A DNA stretch of 14,056 bases from CAYVUV01 sp964455095 (GTDB lineage Bacteria; Desulfobacterota; Binatia; HRBIN30; CADEER01): contig CAYVUV010000119.1 of the NCBI GenBank assembly GCA_964455095.1, forward strand, positions 1-14,056. The letters run 5' to 3'. Below, piece by piece: positions 1 to 7,861 of the stretch. A program made the position numbers and the translations under genes. Below the pieces are notes generated by a model, which was not told the origin of the DNA, made no database searches, and saw only the letters and a program-made list of their open reading frames with translations. Within the stretch, counting starts at the first letter, position 1; each line of letters starts with the position of its first letter.

Positions 1-2
1 CC

Positions 3-617
3 ATGCGACTCTACTGGCATCCCTTCTCGATCTTCCCACGCCGCGTGCGCGTCGCGCTGCGCGAGAAGGGCCTCGCCTGCGAAGAAGTGCTGGTCGATCT
101 GCCGGGTGGGGCGACGCGCGCGCCCGAGTTTCGGCGCCTGAGCCCCTTCGGTCAGGTGCCGGTGCTCGAAGACGACGGGACCGTCATCTTCGAATCCGTC
201 GCCATCCTCGAGTACCTGGAGGAGCGTGCCCCGCACCCTGCCCTGCTCCCCGCCGACCTCCATGCCCGCGCGCAGGCGCGCCAGCTCATGCTCGCCTCGG
301 GCGACTACTTCGCGCCGGCCTTCAAGCGCTGGATCGCACGGCTCTTCACGCCACCAGAGCAGTGGAACCACGCGGATCAGCAACACGCCAAGCAGGAGAT
401 GGCTGCGCATCTCGACGTTCTCGAGCCGCTGCTCGCACAGCACGACTACCTCGTCGGCGACTTCTCGCTCGCCGACGTGTGCTACGTGCCGTTCGTCTGC
501 GAGCTGGCGGCGGCGGGACTCGACCCCCTCCTCGCGTCGCGACCCGCCGTCCAAGGCTGGATCGAACGCCTGCGCGCCCGCCCCTCGGTGTCCGCAACGA
601 GCTTCGCGGAGGCGTAG
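3..617 (+). CDS. Glutathione S-transferase family protein
   Basis: A 204-residue protein of normal length for a cytosolic glutathione S-transferase, a family that conjugates or reduces substrates with glutathione. Seen: an N-terminal thioredoxin-like half (about 1-77) with a Ser at position 9 where the catalytic Ser/Tyr/Cys region lies, the QVPVLED segment with the cis-proline at 53, and Glu64-Ser65 of the ES motif that binds the glutathione gamma-glutamyl group. The helical C-terminal half carries GDFSLADV (152-159), the Ser/Thr-x-x-Asp N-capping box typical of the fold. The ATG is two bases from the window edge, so its ribosome binding site cannot be seen and a longer start cannot be excluded, but the family start fits. 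It is followed by 151 bp before the next gene and looks monocistronic. The substrate cannot be told from sequence; a maleylacetoacetate isomerase-like role is possible but unsupported. Confidence 0.9.
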   Translation: MRLYWHPFSIFPRRVRVALREKGLACEEVLVDLPGGATRAPEFRRLSPFGQVPVLEDDGTVIFESVAILEYLEERAPHPALLPADLHARAQARQLMLASGDYFAPAFKRWIARLFTPPEQWNHADQQHAKQEMAAHLDVLEPLLAQHDYLVGDFSLADVCYVPFVCELAAAGLDPLLASRPAVQGWIERLRARPSVSATSFAEA

Positions 618-768
618 CAACGAATGCGGGCGCGCCGCGGCGCCGCGAAACAGTGGCCGTATTGCAAGACTTCTTGAAGGCGTCCTCCCCGCGTTGGCTA
701 TGTCCGCCTCTAGCTGAGCACCCCGCACGCCTTTTGCTTCGGTCGGCGTTGGGTCCGAGGGGGGCGCA
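618..768. other. Intergenic region with no gene seen
   Basis: About 150 bp between the transferase and the large repeat protein. I see no convincing promoter, terminator hairpin or small gene. The last 15 bases before the ATG at 769 contain a purine-rich GAGGGGGG run that could serve as the ribosome binding site of the next gene. Confidence 0.4.
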
Positions 769-3744
769 ATGCAAATGCAACGGAGGAGAGCACTCGTCAC
801 GGTCCTGACCTGGCTGATGGCGACCGCCGGGCCTGTGCGGGCCGACGGCCCGGCGTTTCTGGTCAAGGACATCAACACCACGCAAGCCGTGCGCGAGCCG
901 GTTGAAGACGAGCCCTCCTCGAATCCACACGACTTCACGGTGCTCGACGGAGTCGTCTACTTCGTCGCCGCCGATGTCTTCGACTCGTACGGCGAAGGAC
1001 CCAACGGCGTCGAGCTGTGGCGCAGTGACGGCACGCCCGGCGGTACCGCGCTGGTCAAGGATATCTGGCCGGGTCCGGGCAGCTCGCAGCCCACCGGACT
1101 GCAGGTGTTCGCCGGCGCCCTGTATTTTCTCGGCTCGGACGGCGACCGCGGCGTGTCCCTGTGGCGCAGCGACGGCAGCGCAATTGGCACCGAGCGCGTC
1201 GGCACGACCGGCCTGGATGGCAACCCCGCCGGCCTGGTACGCCTCGGGTCGGATTGGCTGGCGCTGATCAGCGATCAGGACGGCACGGCGCTGTGGCGCA
1301 TCGACGGCGACAGCGGCGCCTTCGAGCGCGTCGCGCTGGTGTCGCCCATCCCCAATCGCCCGCAGCCAAGCGACGTGCGCCTGACCGCCGGCGAGCGCGT
1401 CGCCTATTTCGTCATCTCCGACGAACGCCACGGCATCGAGCTGTGGCACAGCGACGGCACCGCGGCCGGCACCGCCGTCGTGGCCGACATCAACCCGGGG
1501 CCGAGCGCCTCGTGGCCACACGATCTCCTGGTGCAGGGCGACAGCGTGCTCTTCGCCGCCGATGACGGGGTGCACGGGGAGGCGCTCTGGCGCGCCGACG
1601 AGCGCGGCGCGACGCTGGTTGCCGATGTCGCGCCGGGCGATCAGCACGCGTTCCTCGTCGGGCTCACGTCGTTGGACGGAACGGTGATCTTCGCGGCCAC
1701 CGACTCGTCCAGCGAGACGGCAGCGCTCTGGCGCACCGACGGAACCGCCGATGGCACGCAACGCATCGCCGCCATCCCACCGGTCATCGATCCGGCAAGA
1801 CCGTTCATCCCTTTCGGCGGCATGCTCTACTTCGGCGCCGGCGCCAAAACGGCAGAGCTCTGGCGCACCGACGGCACGGCGGCCGGCACAGCGCGGGTGC
1901 GCCGGTTTGCGAGTCCACGCAACTACTACATCGTGCCCACCCTGGCGGACGCCGGCGACCACCTGATGTTCCTGCTCGGAACGAACAGCGGCGTCGAGCT
2001 CTGGCGCAGCGACGGCTCGGCGTCGGGCACCCTTCGCCTGCGCACCTTCGCTTGGATCACCGACCGCTTCGGCGGTCCGTTCGAGGGCGCCGTGACGGGC
2101 GATGGGACCTTCGTCTTCGGCGCCGACGACGGCAGCGGTGTCGAGCCCTGGCGCAGCGATGGCACGGCGGAAGGGACGGCGCAGCTGGCCGAGATCAGCC
2201 CGGGCGCGACCGACCTGTTCAACGAATACGACGGCCTCTATCAGTCCTTCACCGACCTCGCCGGCACGCTCGCCTTCCTCGCCGACGACCGCCAGGGCAG
2301 CGGGTATCTGTGGAAGAGCGACGGCACCGAGAGCGGCACCGTGTCGGTCGCCGACGTCGTTCCGGCGCCGAACTTCTTGCCGCGCCTTCTGGCGGTCGGC
2401 CAGCGCCTCTACTTCATGGCCGCCAGCCCGGAGGCAGGCCAGGAGCTGTGGGAACTGCCCGCGCTCGGTGAGCCGCCGCGGCTGCTCGCCGACATCTATC
2501 CCGGGCCGTTCGGGTCGCTGCCGACGCTGCTCGGCAACCTCGACGGCGAGCTGATCATCGCGGCGGACGACGGCGTGCACGGCACCGAGCTGTGGGCGCC
2601 GTACGGCGACGGCCTCGTCGCCGACATCGCGCCGGGACCCGATTCGTCATGGCCGAGCGAGCCGGTGCTGTTGAACGGCCGCCTTTATTTCCTCGCTGCT
2701 CGCGCATTGTGGCGGACGGACGGCACGGCGGAAGGAACCGAGCGTATTGCAGGAGTGCACGCCGGCACCGACGCGAAAATGATCGGCGGCGCGGACCGCC
2801 TGGCGATCCTCACGTCGAACGCCGGTACCGCAGAGCTGTGGTACAGCGACGGAAGCCCCGCAGGTACGGCACAGGTCGGGCTGTTCGATCTGCCGCCCGC
2901 GCAGGACGACCTCTACGATGTCGCCTGGCCGCGCCTGCTCGCCTTTGAGGGCCGAACCTTGCTGTTCAACGCCAGCGACCCGGCGCACGGCGTCGAGCTG
3001 TGGCGCAGCGACGGCACGGCGGCCGGGACCGCACTGCTCGCGGACATCAACCCCGGTCCGGCGAGCTCGACCCCGGAGGCCGCCGCGAGTCGTGGCGATA
3101 CCGTGCTGTTGTTCGCCGACGATGGCGCCAACGGTTTGGAGCCGTGGATCAGCAACGGCAGTGCGGCCGGCACCATGCTCGTAGCGGACGTGCAAGCGGG
3201 ACCGCTCGGCTCACGCACGCGCAACGACGAACCGCCGACGGTGATCGGAAACCTGTTCCTCTTTGCGGCAAGCGACGGCGCGCATGGGCTCGAGTTGTGG
3301 CGCAGCGACGCCACCGCGGCGAGGACGGTGCCCGTGCAAGACATCGCGCCGGACACGCGCTCGTCGTCACCGAGCCATTTCACCCAGTCGGGCGCGCACC
3401 TGTTCTTCACCGCCAACGACAACCAGCACAGTCGCGAGCTCTGGGCCGTGCCGCTGGCCGAGGTCGGCTGCACGCAAAACTGTCCCGACCCGAATGCGCC
3501 CACTCCGACACCGCGCCGCACGCCACGGCCCATCTGGACGCCCGTACAGCCGCCGCCGACGTTTACGCCAACCGCTTCTCCGACGACGGCCAGCGGCTCG
3601 CCGCAACACTCCGGCGGTGGCGATGGCTGCCAGGTCGGCGCAGAGCGGGGCAGCCGGTCGGCGTGGGCGTGGTTGCCGCTCGTCTTGCTTCTCTTCCTGA
3701 AGTTGGGAGGGCGAGGCTCCCGCCGAGCCTCTTCGTCGCGTTGA
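769..3744 (+). CDS. Exported ELWxxDGTxxGT-repeat protein with C-terminal membrane tail
   Basis: A 991-residue protein. Residues 1-25 form a signal peptide: charged QRRR, a hydrophobic core, and a V-R-A cleavage site before DG. The body holds about 18 copies of a [E/A/S]LW-x-x-DG-[TS]-x-x-GT motif, each in a module that continues into a D-I-x-PG-x-x-S turn. This is the known ELWxxDGT repeat family, probably beta-propeller-like blades on the cell surface. Several copies are degenerate (ALWRADERG, ELWELPALG, ELWAPYGDG), so the repeats are old. Residues about 906-948 are Pro/Thr-rich. The tail has a single Cys (954) in GGGDGC, a hydrophobic helix (965-977) and arginines, which resembles C-terminal sorting or anchoring signals. 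The last 12 residues and the stop codon come from a palindromic DNA repeat. The ATG at 769 was chosen for the signal peptide and the G-rich upstream run. The molecular function of the family is unknown. Confidence 0.9.
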   Translation: MQMQRRRALVTVLTWLMATAGPVRADGPAFLVKDINTTQAVREPVEDEPSSNPHDFTVLDGVVYFVAADVFDSYGEGPNGVELWRSDGTPGGTALVKDIWPGPGSSQPTGLQVFAGALYFLGSDGDRGVSLWRSDGSAIGTERVGTTGLDGNPAGLVRLGSDWLALISDQDGTALWRIDGDSGAFERVALVSPIPNRPQPSDVRLTAGERVAYFVISDERHGIELWHSDGTAAGTAVVADINPGPSASWPHDLLVQGDSVLFAADDGVHGEALWRADERGATLVADVAPGDQHAFLVGLTSLDGTVIFAATDSSSETAALWRTDGTADGTQRIAAIPPVIDPARPFIPFGGMLYFGAGAKTAELWRTDGTAAGTARVRRFASPRNYYIVPTLADAGDHLMFLLGTNSGVELWRSDGSASGTLRLRTFAWITDRFGGPFEGAVTGDGTFVFGADDGSGVEPWRSDGTAEGTAQLAEISPGATDLFNEYDGLYQSFTDLAGTLAFLADDRQGSGYLWKSDGTESGTVSVADVVPAPNFLPRLLAVGQRLYFMAASPEAGQELWELPALGEPPRLLADIYPGPFGSLPTLLGNLDGELIIAADDGVHGTELWAPYGDGLVADIAPGPDSSWPSEPVLLNGRLYFLAARALWRTDGTAEGTERIAGVHAGTDAKMIGGADRLAILTSNAGTAELWYSDGSPAGTAQVGLFDLPPAQDDLYDVAWPRLLAFEGRTLLFNASDPAHGVELWRSDGTAAGTALLADINPGPASSTPEAAASRGDTVLLFADDGANGLEPWISNGSAAGTMLVADVQAGPLGSRTRNDEPPTVIGNLFLFAASDGAHGLELWRSDATAARTVPVQDIAPDTRSSSPSHFTQSGAHLFFTANDNQHSRELWAVPLAEVGCTQNCPDPNAPTPTPRRTPRPIWTPVQPPPTFTPTASPTTASGSPQHSGGGDGCQVGAERGSRSAWAWLPLVLLLFLKLGGRGSRRASSSR

Positions 3745-3774
3745 GGCAAGGCTCGGCGGGAGCCTCGCCCTCCC
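3705..3774. repeat. Perfect 25-bp palindromic repeat overlapping a gene end
   Basis: Left arm 3705-3729 and right arm 3750-3774 are perfect reverse complements (GGGAGGGCGAGGCTCCCGCC followed by GAGCC), separated by a 20-base loop. The stop codon of the upstream gene lies in the loop at 3742-3744. It sits between two convergent genes, so the hairpin could end transcription from both sides, but there is no T-run beside it. From memory, palindromes of this GGCTCCCGCCGAGCC type are dispersed in several GC-rich genomes, so this is more likely a mobile or REP-like repeat than a dedicated terminator. Confidence 0.85.
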
Positions 3775-3787
3775 GTTCGGAGATGCT

Positions 3788-4798
3788 CTAGGTCGGCAGG
3801 CCGAGCAACGTCGCCGCGTTCTGGAACAGCACCTTGCTGCGCAAGTGCTCGCGGCCGACGGTGGCCATCAGCACTTTCGCGATGCCGAGGGCCTGGTGGT
3901 AGAAGGGCCAGTCGCTGCCGTAGACGACGCGCTCGGGATCGGCGCGGTCGAGTATGGTGCGCACGTTCGACAGCGATTGCCCCGACATTTCCAGCCACAC
4001 GTTCGGGTAGCGGCAGGCGAGGTCCAGGGCGCGATCCATCTGCAGCGCGCCGGCGTGGCCGAGCACGAACTTGGTGCCCGGCGTTTCGGCGATCGCTTTC
4101 TCGTAGAGCGCGACCTGCGTGCGGCGGCGGCCGGACTCCAGCTCGATGCCCACTGGGCCGCAGTGAATCAGGATCGGCAGGTTGCGCGCCCCGGCGTGGC
4201 GAAAGAGCGCCATGGCGCGCGGATGGTCGGGCGCCATGAGCTGCACGGCCGGGTGCACTTTGACGCCGCGCGCGCCCGAATGGGCCTGCTCGTCCAAACG
4301 CATGGCGACGCGGTCGACGATCGGGTGCACCGATCCGAACGACAGACACTTGGGCTCGCGCCGCGCCGCCTCGAGGGCGTGGGCGGCGTTGTTCGAGATG
4401 TACGGCAGCTCGATCGGCAGGAGTACGGAGTGCACGATGCCGAGCTCGTCCATCTCGCGCACCAGGTTGGGCACCGTGTGCGTCACCCGCATGCCGCCGC
4501 GCGTCAGGCTGCACAGCGTCAGGTCGCGCTTGAGCGAGTGCAGCGCGTCGGGCGTGAAGTTCTGGTTTTGGTACACCTCGAAGTCGATGCGGCAGCACGA
4601 CGGCAGGTAGTGCTCGGTGCGCGGCGTGGCGCGGTACAGGTCGAGCCGCATCGGCAGCAGGTAGGCGAGCGCGATGTGCGAGTGCATGTCGATCACCGGA
4701 CCGACCGACCGATCGGAAACGACCAGGCGCCCGTTGTGCACATCGAACCAGGGCAGGCGCGCCAGATCGGCGAGGTTGTCGAAAACTTGCGCGGACAT
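3788..4798 (-). CDS. Amidohydrolase (amidohydrolase_2 / TIM-barrel metal-dependent hydrolase)
   Basis: A 336-residue protein of the amidohydrolase superfamily, a TIM barrel that hydrolyses or decarboxylates small substrates using one or two metal ions. Seen: the first-strand metal motif DMHSH (His39, His41), KVHP (Lys180, His182), LIHCGP (His212), LGHAG (His248) and the last-strand GSDWP (Asp296), all in the right order. The length fits the amidohydrolase_2 family. The ATG is preceded on the minus strand by GGAGA five to six bases upstream. The gene converges on the repeat protein and has no co-oriented neighbour close enough to form an operon: hrpB is separated by the 150-bp inverted-repeat element. 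The substrate cannot be assigned; 2-pyrone, phthalate-type and gamma-resorcylate-type enzymes all share these motifs. Confidence 0.88.
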   Translation of the reverse strand: MSAQVFDNLADLARLPWFDVHNGRLVVSDRSVGPVIDMHSHIALAYLLPMRLDLYRATPRTEHYLPSCCRIDFEVYQNQNFTPDALHSLKRDLTLCSLTRGGMRVTHTVPNLVREMDELGIVHSVLLPIELPYISNNAAHALEAARREPKCLSFGSVHPIVDRVAMRLDEQAHSGARGVKVHPAVQLMAPDHPRAMALFRHAGARNLPILIHCGPVGIELESGRRRTQVALYEKAIAETPGTKFVLGHAGALQMDRALDLACRYPNVWLEMSGQSLSNVRTILDRADPERVVYGSDWPFYHQALGIAKVLMATVGREHLRSKVLFQNAATLLGLPT

Positions 4799-4839
4799 CC
4801 GTTCTCCATATCCGCGCCCCGCGCGATGGACAAGTAAAG

Positions 4840-4990
4840 CCTTCCCCCCTTGCGGGGGAAGGTTGGATGGGGGGTGATGAGCAATCCGCGAAAGCGGCTC
4901 CGCTGCTTCCGCGCGCGCCAGGGAAGCGCGCAGGTCGCGGAATTATTGAATCACCCCCACCTCAATCCTCCCCCGTCGAGGGGGAGGAGG
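4840..4990. repeat. MITE-like element with long imperfect terminal inverted repeats
   Basis: The left end 4840-4878 (CCTTCCCCC...GGGGGAAGG, then TTGGATGGGGGGTGAT) is matched in inverse orientation by 4950-4990 (ATCACCCCCACCTCAATC, then CCTCCCCC...GGGGGAGGAGG). Each arm is itself a small C-run/G-run hairpin. The 70-base centre carries further self-complementary GC-rich sequence (CCGCGAAAGCGG facing CCGCTGCTTCCGCG) and no gene. The whole fills the space between the amidohydrolase start and the hrpB stop. The layout suggests a non-autonomous mobile repeat; no transposase is nearby and no target duplication was recognised. Confidence 0.7.
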
Positions 4991-5016
4991 CCCGGACTCC
5001 CTGGCCCACCCCAGCC

Positions 5017-7569
5017 TCAGCGCGGGCGCCGCATGCCGCGCACCGGTGGGGCGCTGAGCGGGTCCTCTGGCCAGGCGTGCTTCGGGTAGCGGCCGCGCAG
5101 CTGCTTGCGCACTTCGGGATAGGTGCGCCGCCAGAAGCTCTCCAGGTCGTCGGTGATCTGCACCGGACGCTGGTTGGGGGCGAGGAGCTGGATGACCAGC
5201 GGCACGCGGCCGCCCGCCAGGCGCGGCGTCGCCGTCAGTCCGAAGAGCTCCTGGATGCGCGCCGCCACCGCCGGCGGCTTGTCGCGCTCGTACTGCACCG
5301 CCACGGCGCGGCCCGAGGGCAGTGTGTAGTGGGCCGGCGCGTGGCGCTCCAACGCCTGGCGCTGCGCGTGCGTGAGCAGCCCGTGCAGCACGGCGAGGAG
5401 GTCCGACCGCCGCAGCTCGGCAAAGCTGCAGCAGCCCTGCGCCAGCGCCTCGACCGCGGCGCCGAGCAGGGCGTTGCCGTCTGCTGGCAGCCACAGCTCC
5501 GGCATCCATGTGCGCAGGAAGTCGATGCGCGCCAGCAGGCCGCGCTCGGCGTCGCCGATCGACAGGGCGCGCGCCGGATCGCTCCGCGCCGCTGCGGCCA
5601 GGACATTGCCCGCTGCGGCGCGATCGACGTCGAGCCGCACCGATTCGTCGAGCACCAGATCGTCGTAGCGCTCCTGCGTCTGCTCCACCACGCGCTCGCG
5701 ATCGGCATCGAAGACCAGCCGGCGATCGCGCTGCAGCGCCGCCGGAAACATTTCGCCGAGCCAGGCGGTCTCGATCGCGCTGGCGAGCCGCACGCGCGCC
5801 TCGCCGCGCTCGCGCCGGTCGCCGGCCTCGAGCTCCACGGCGACGAACAGCTCGGCCTCGCGCACCACACTGGTCTCGTCGAGCACGACGCCGCTGCCGC
5901 CCACCATGACGCCGCGCGCCGATCCGTCGCTGCGCCGCCGCACGACGCGATCGGGAAACCCGGCCAGGACGCAGCGCAGGAGGTCGGCCTCGTTCGCATC
6001 GCCGCGCGCAGCCGCGCCGCTTCCCCGCAGCTGGCGGCGGGCTCGATCGACTGTGCGCACGCCGCCCGCGTCGAGCCCCAGCTCGCGGCACACCGCCGGG
6101 TCGAAGCGCGCCCGCTCGGCGCGCGCGAACAACTCGGCGCGCAGCAGCAGATCGGACGGACCCGCTCCCCAGCGCCCGGCGCCACCACCGCTGCCGAAGG
6201 CGCGCGCGTCGAGGCAGATGTCGCGCTCGCCGGCCAACGCTGCCAGCAATGCCCCGCGCTCGCCGCAGCCGCGGTCGGCCGCCTCGACCACCACGCGCGC
6301 CAGGCGCGGCGGCGCGGCCAGGGCGAGCATGCGCTGGCCGATGGCGGTAACCGCGCCGGCCGCATCGACCGCGCCGAGTTGTTCGAGCAGGCGCTCGGCG
6401 CGCGCGATGGCGCCGGCGCGCGGCGGGTCGAGCCAGGCGAAGCCGGCGACATCACGCAGGCCCCAGGCACGCAGCTCGAGAATCACGGCGCTCAAATCCA
6501 GGCGCAGGATTTCGGGGGGCTCGCGTTCCAGCCGATGCGCGTGCTCGGGTTCGGTCCACAACCGCACGCAGCGCCCCGGCGCCGTGCGGCCGGCGCGCCC
6601 GGCGCGCTGCGCTGCCGCGGCGCGGCTGATCGGCGCGACGCCGACGGTGTTGATACCGCGGCGGTTGTCGAAGCGCGCGCGGCGCGCAAGTCCGGAGTCG
6701 ATCACCGCCGTCACGCCATCGATGGTCAGCGAGGTCTCGGCGACGTTGGTCGCCAGCACCACCTTGCGCTGCGCCCCGCGCCGGATGGCGCGCTGCTGCG
6801 CCTCGAGCGGCAGGTCGCCGTGCAGCGGCACGACGGCCAACTTATGCGTTGCGGCGAGCGGTTCCAGCGCCTCGGTGGCGCGGCGGATCTCCGCGGCGCC
6901 GGGCAAGAACACCAGCACATCGCCGCCGTCGTCGCCCGCTTCAAACAAGCGCCGCACCGCGCTGGCGACGCGGCCGGCGAGCGGGCGGTCGTCTGCCGCC
7001 GGCGCGTAGTCGACGCGCACCGGATAGGCGCGGCCTTCCGAGGTCAGCACGGGACAGTCGCCCAGGTAGGCCGCCAGCGGCCCGGTCTCCAGCGTCGCCG
7101 ACATCGCCACCAGCTTGAGGTCGGGGCGCACCGTGCCCTGCAGCTCGCGCACGACGGCCAGCGCGACGTCGCCTTGCAAGTGACGCTCGTGAAACTCGTC
7201 CAGCACCACCAGGCCGACCGATTCGAGAAACGGATCGCGCGCCAGCAGGCGGGTGAACACACCCTCGGTCAGGAACCACAGGCGGGTCGCGGGTCCGCCG
7301 CGCTGCTCGAAGCGCACGCGGTAGCCGACCTCCCCACCGACGGTGCCGCCGCGCTCCGCGGCCACATACGACGCTGCCGCGCTGGCGGCGATGCGGCGCG
7401 GCTCGAGCACCAGCACCTCGCGCCCACCCGCCAGGCCGGCGTCGAGCAGCGCCGCCGGCACGCGCGTCGTCTTGCCGGCCCCCGGCGGCGCGCGCAGTAC
7501 GAGCCGCGTGCCCGCGCGCAGCGCCGCAACGAGATCGGGAAGCAAGGGATCGATCGGCAACGGCTGCAC
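5017..7569 (-). CDS. hrpB: ATP-dependent helicase HrpB
   Basis: A DEAH-box RNA helicase of the HrpB family, about 850 residues. Seen in order: motif I PPGAGKTT near residue 30, motif II as LDEFHE, motif III MSATL, TNVAETSLTIDGVT (motif V) and QRAGRAGRTAPG (motif VI), then a long helical middle and a C-terminal region ending ITDDLESFWRRTYPEVRKQL, which is the HrpB C-terminal domain hallmark. The frame stays open to a GTG at 7665, but that codon lies inside the intergenic inverted repeat and gives an unrelated N-terminus. I chose the GTG at 7567-7569, which begins QPLPIDPLLPDL, like known HrpB N-termini; no clear ribosome binding site supports it, so the start is moderately sure. HrpB is widespread in bacteria and generally dispensable; its RNA substrate is not well established. 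The gene is alone on its strand here. Confidence 0.95.
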   Translation of the reverse strand: MQPLPIDPLLPDLVAALRAGTRLVLRAPPGAGKTTRVPAALLDAGLAGGREVLVLEPRRIAASAAASYVAAERGGTVGGEVGYRVRFEQRGGPATRLWFLTEGVFTRLLARDPFLESVGLVVLDEFHERHLQGDVALAVVRELQGTVRPDLKLVAMSATLETGPLAAYLGDCPVLTSEGRAYPVRVDYAPAADDRPLAGRVASAVRRLFEAGDDGGDVLVFLPGAAEIRRATEALEPLAATHKLAVVPLHGDLPLEAQQRAIRRGAQRKVVLATNVAETSLTIDGVTAVIDSGLARRARFDNRRGINTVGVAPISRAAAAQRAGRAGRTAPGRCVRLWTEPEHAHRLEREPPEILRLDLSAVILELRAWGLRDVAGFAWLDPPRAGAIARAERLLEQLGAVDAAGAVTAIGQRMLALAAPPRLARVVVEAADRGCGERGALLAALAGERDICLDARAFGSGGGAGRWGAGPSDLLLRAELFARAERARFDPAVCRELGLDAGGVRTVDRARRQLRGSGAAARGDANEADLLRCVLAGFPDRVVRRRSDGSARGVMVGGSGVVLDETSVVREAELFVAVELEAGDRRERGEARVRLASAIETAWLGEMFPAALQRDRRLVFDADRERVVEQTQERYDDLVLDESVRLDVDRAAAGNVLAAAARSDPARALSIGDAERGLLARIDFLRTWMPELWLPADGNALLGAAVEALAQGCCSFAELRRSDLLAVLHGLLTHAQRQALERHAPAHYTLPSGRAVAVQYERDKPPAVAARIQELFGLTATPRLAGGRVPLVIQLLAPNQRPVQITDDLESFWRRTYPEVRKQLRGRYPKHAWPEDPLSAPPVRGMRRPR

Positions 7570-7632
7570 GCCGGCGAGTGAAACCGCCCGCGCCGTCCGA
7601 GTCAAATCGGGCGACTCGCAGCCACTGCACCA

Positions 7633-7742
7633 GAGAGTCACGAAAGCTCGAAGGTACGAAAGCACGAAACTCAGATCTGGAGGGCTTAAAATGACTGAGT
7701 CTGTTTTTCGTGGTTTCAGACTTTCGTGGTTTCGTGATTCTC
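7633..7742. repeat. Imperfect inverted repeat of ACGAAA-type units
   Basis: The left arm 7633-7674 (GAGAGTCACGAAAGCTCGAA...) and the right arm 7694-7742 are imperfect reverse complements. Each arm contains three or four short CACGAAA or GGTACGAAA units. The arms close on ACTCAG facing CTGAGT around a 19-base centre. The repeat lies in the divergent 292-bp gap between hrpB and the hydrolase gene, and its AT content contrasts with the GC-rich surroundings. It could fold into a cruciform or an RNA hairpin. Similar CGTGGTTTCGTG strings are, from memory, scattered in several environmental genomes, so a dispersed repeat is likely. No gene is inside. Confidence 0.75.
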
Positions 7743-7846
7743 CGAATCATCCGTGGCACCGCCGCTGCTTCCGACAGATCGCCATCCGATCGCTTGGAAT
7801 TGGAAGCGCCCCAGTGGTAGCCGTACGCTCGACCTACAGAGCACAC

Positions 7847-7854
7847 AGGAGAGG
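7847..7854 (+). promoter_or_regulatory. Ribosome binding site of the MBL-fold gene
   Basis: AGGAGAGG seven bases before the ATG at 7862. It decides the start: the frame is open far upstream, but only as the antisense shadow of hrpB. Confidence 0.8.
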
Positions 7855-7861
7855 CGACGAC

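Noticed and set aside
346..2580. A 744-residue open frame on the minus strand
   Set aside because: It is the antisense shadow of the ELW-repeat gene; its apparent repetition (VGAPE..., VAAPQLDA) mirrors the repeats on the real strand.
2913..4598. A 561-residue minus-strand frame running over the amidohydrolase and the repeat protein
   Set aside because: It crosses the palindrome and overlaps two well-supported genes in wrong frames; no conserved motif.
4867..7581. A 904-residue open frame on the plus strand
   Set aside because: It is antisense to hrpB, has a composition dominated by Arg, Ala, His and Gln without any motif, and the opposite frame contains every helicase motif.
7570..7665. 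Upstream extension of hrpB to a GTG at 7665
   Set aside because: The extra 32 residues come from an inverted repeat and unrelated intergenic DNA; the GTG at 7569 gives a normal family N-terminus.
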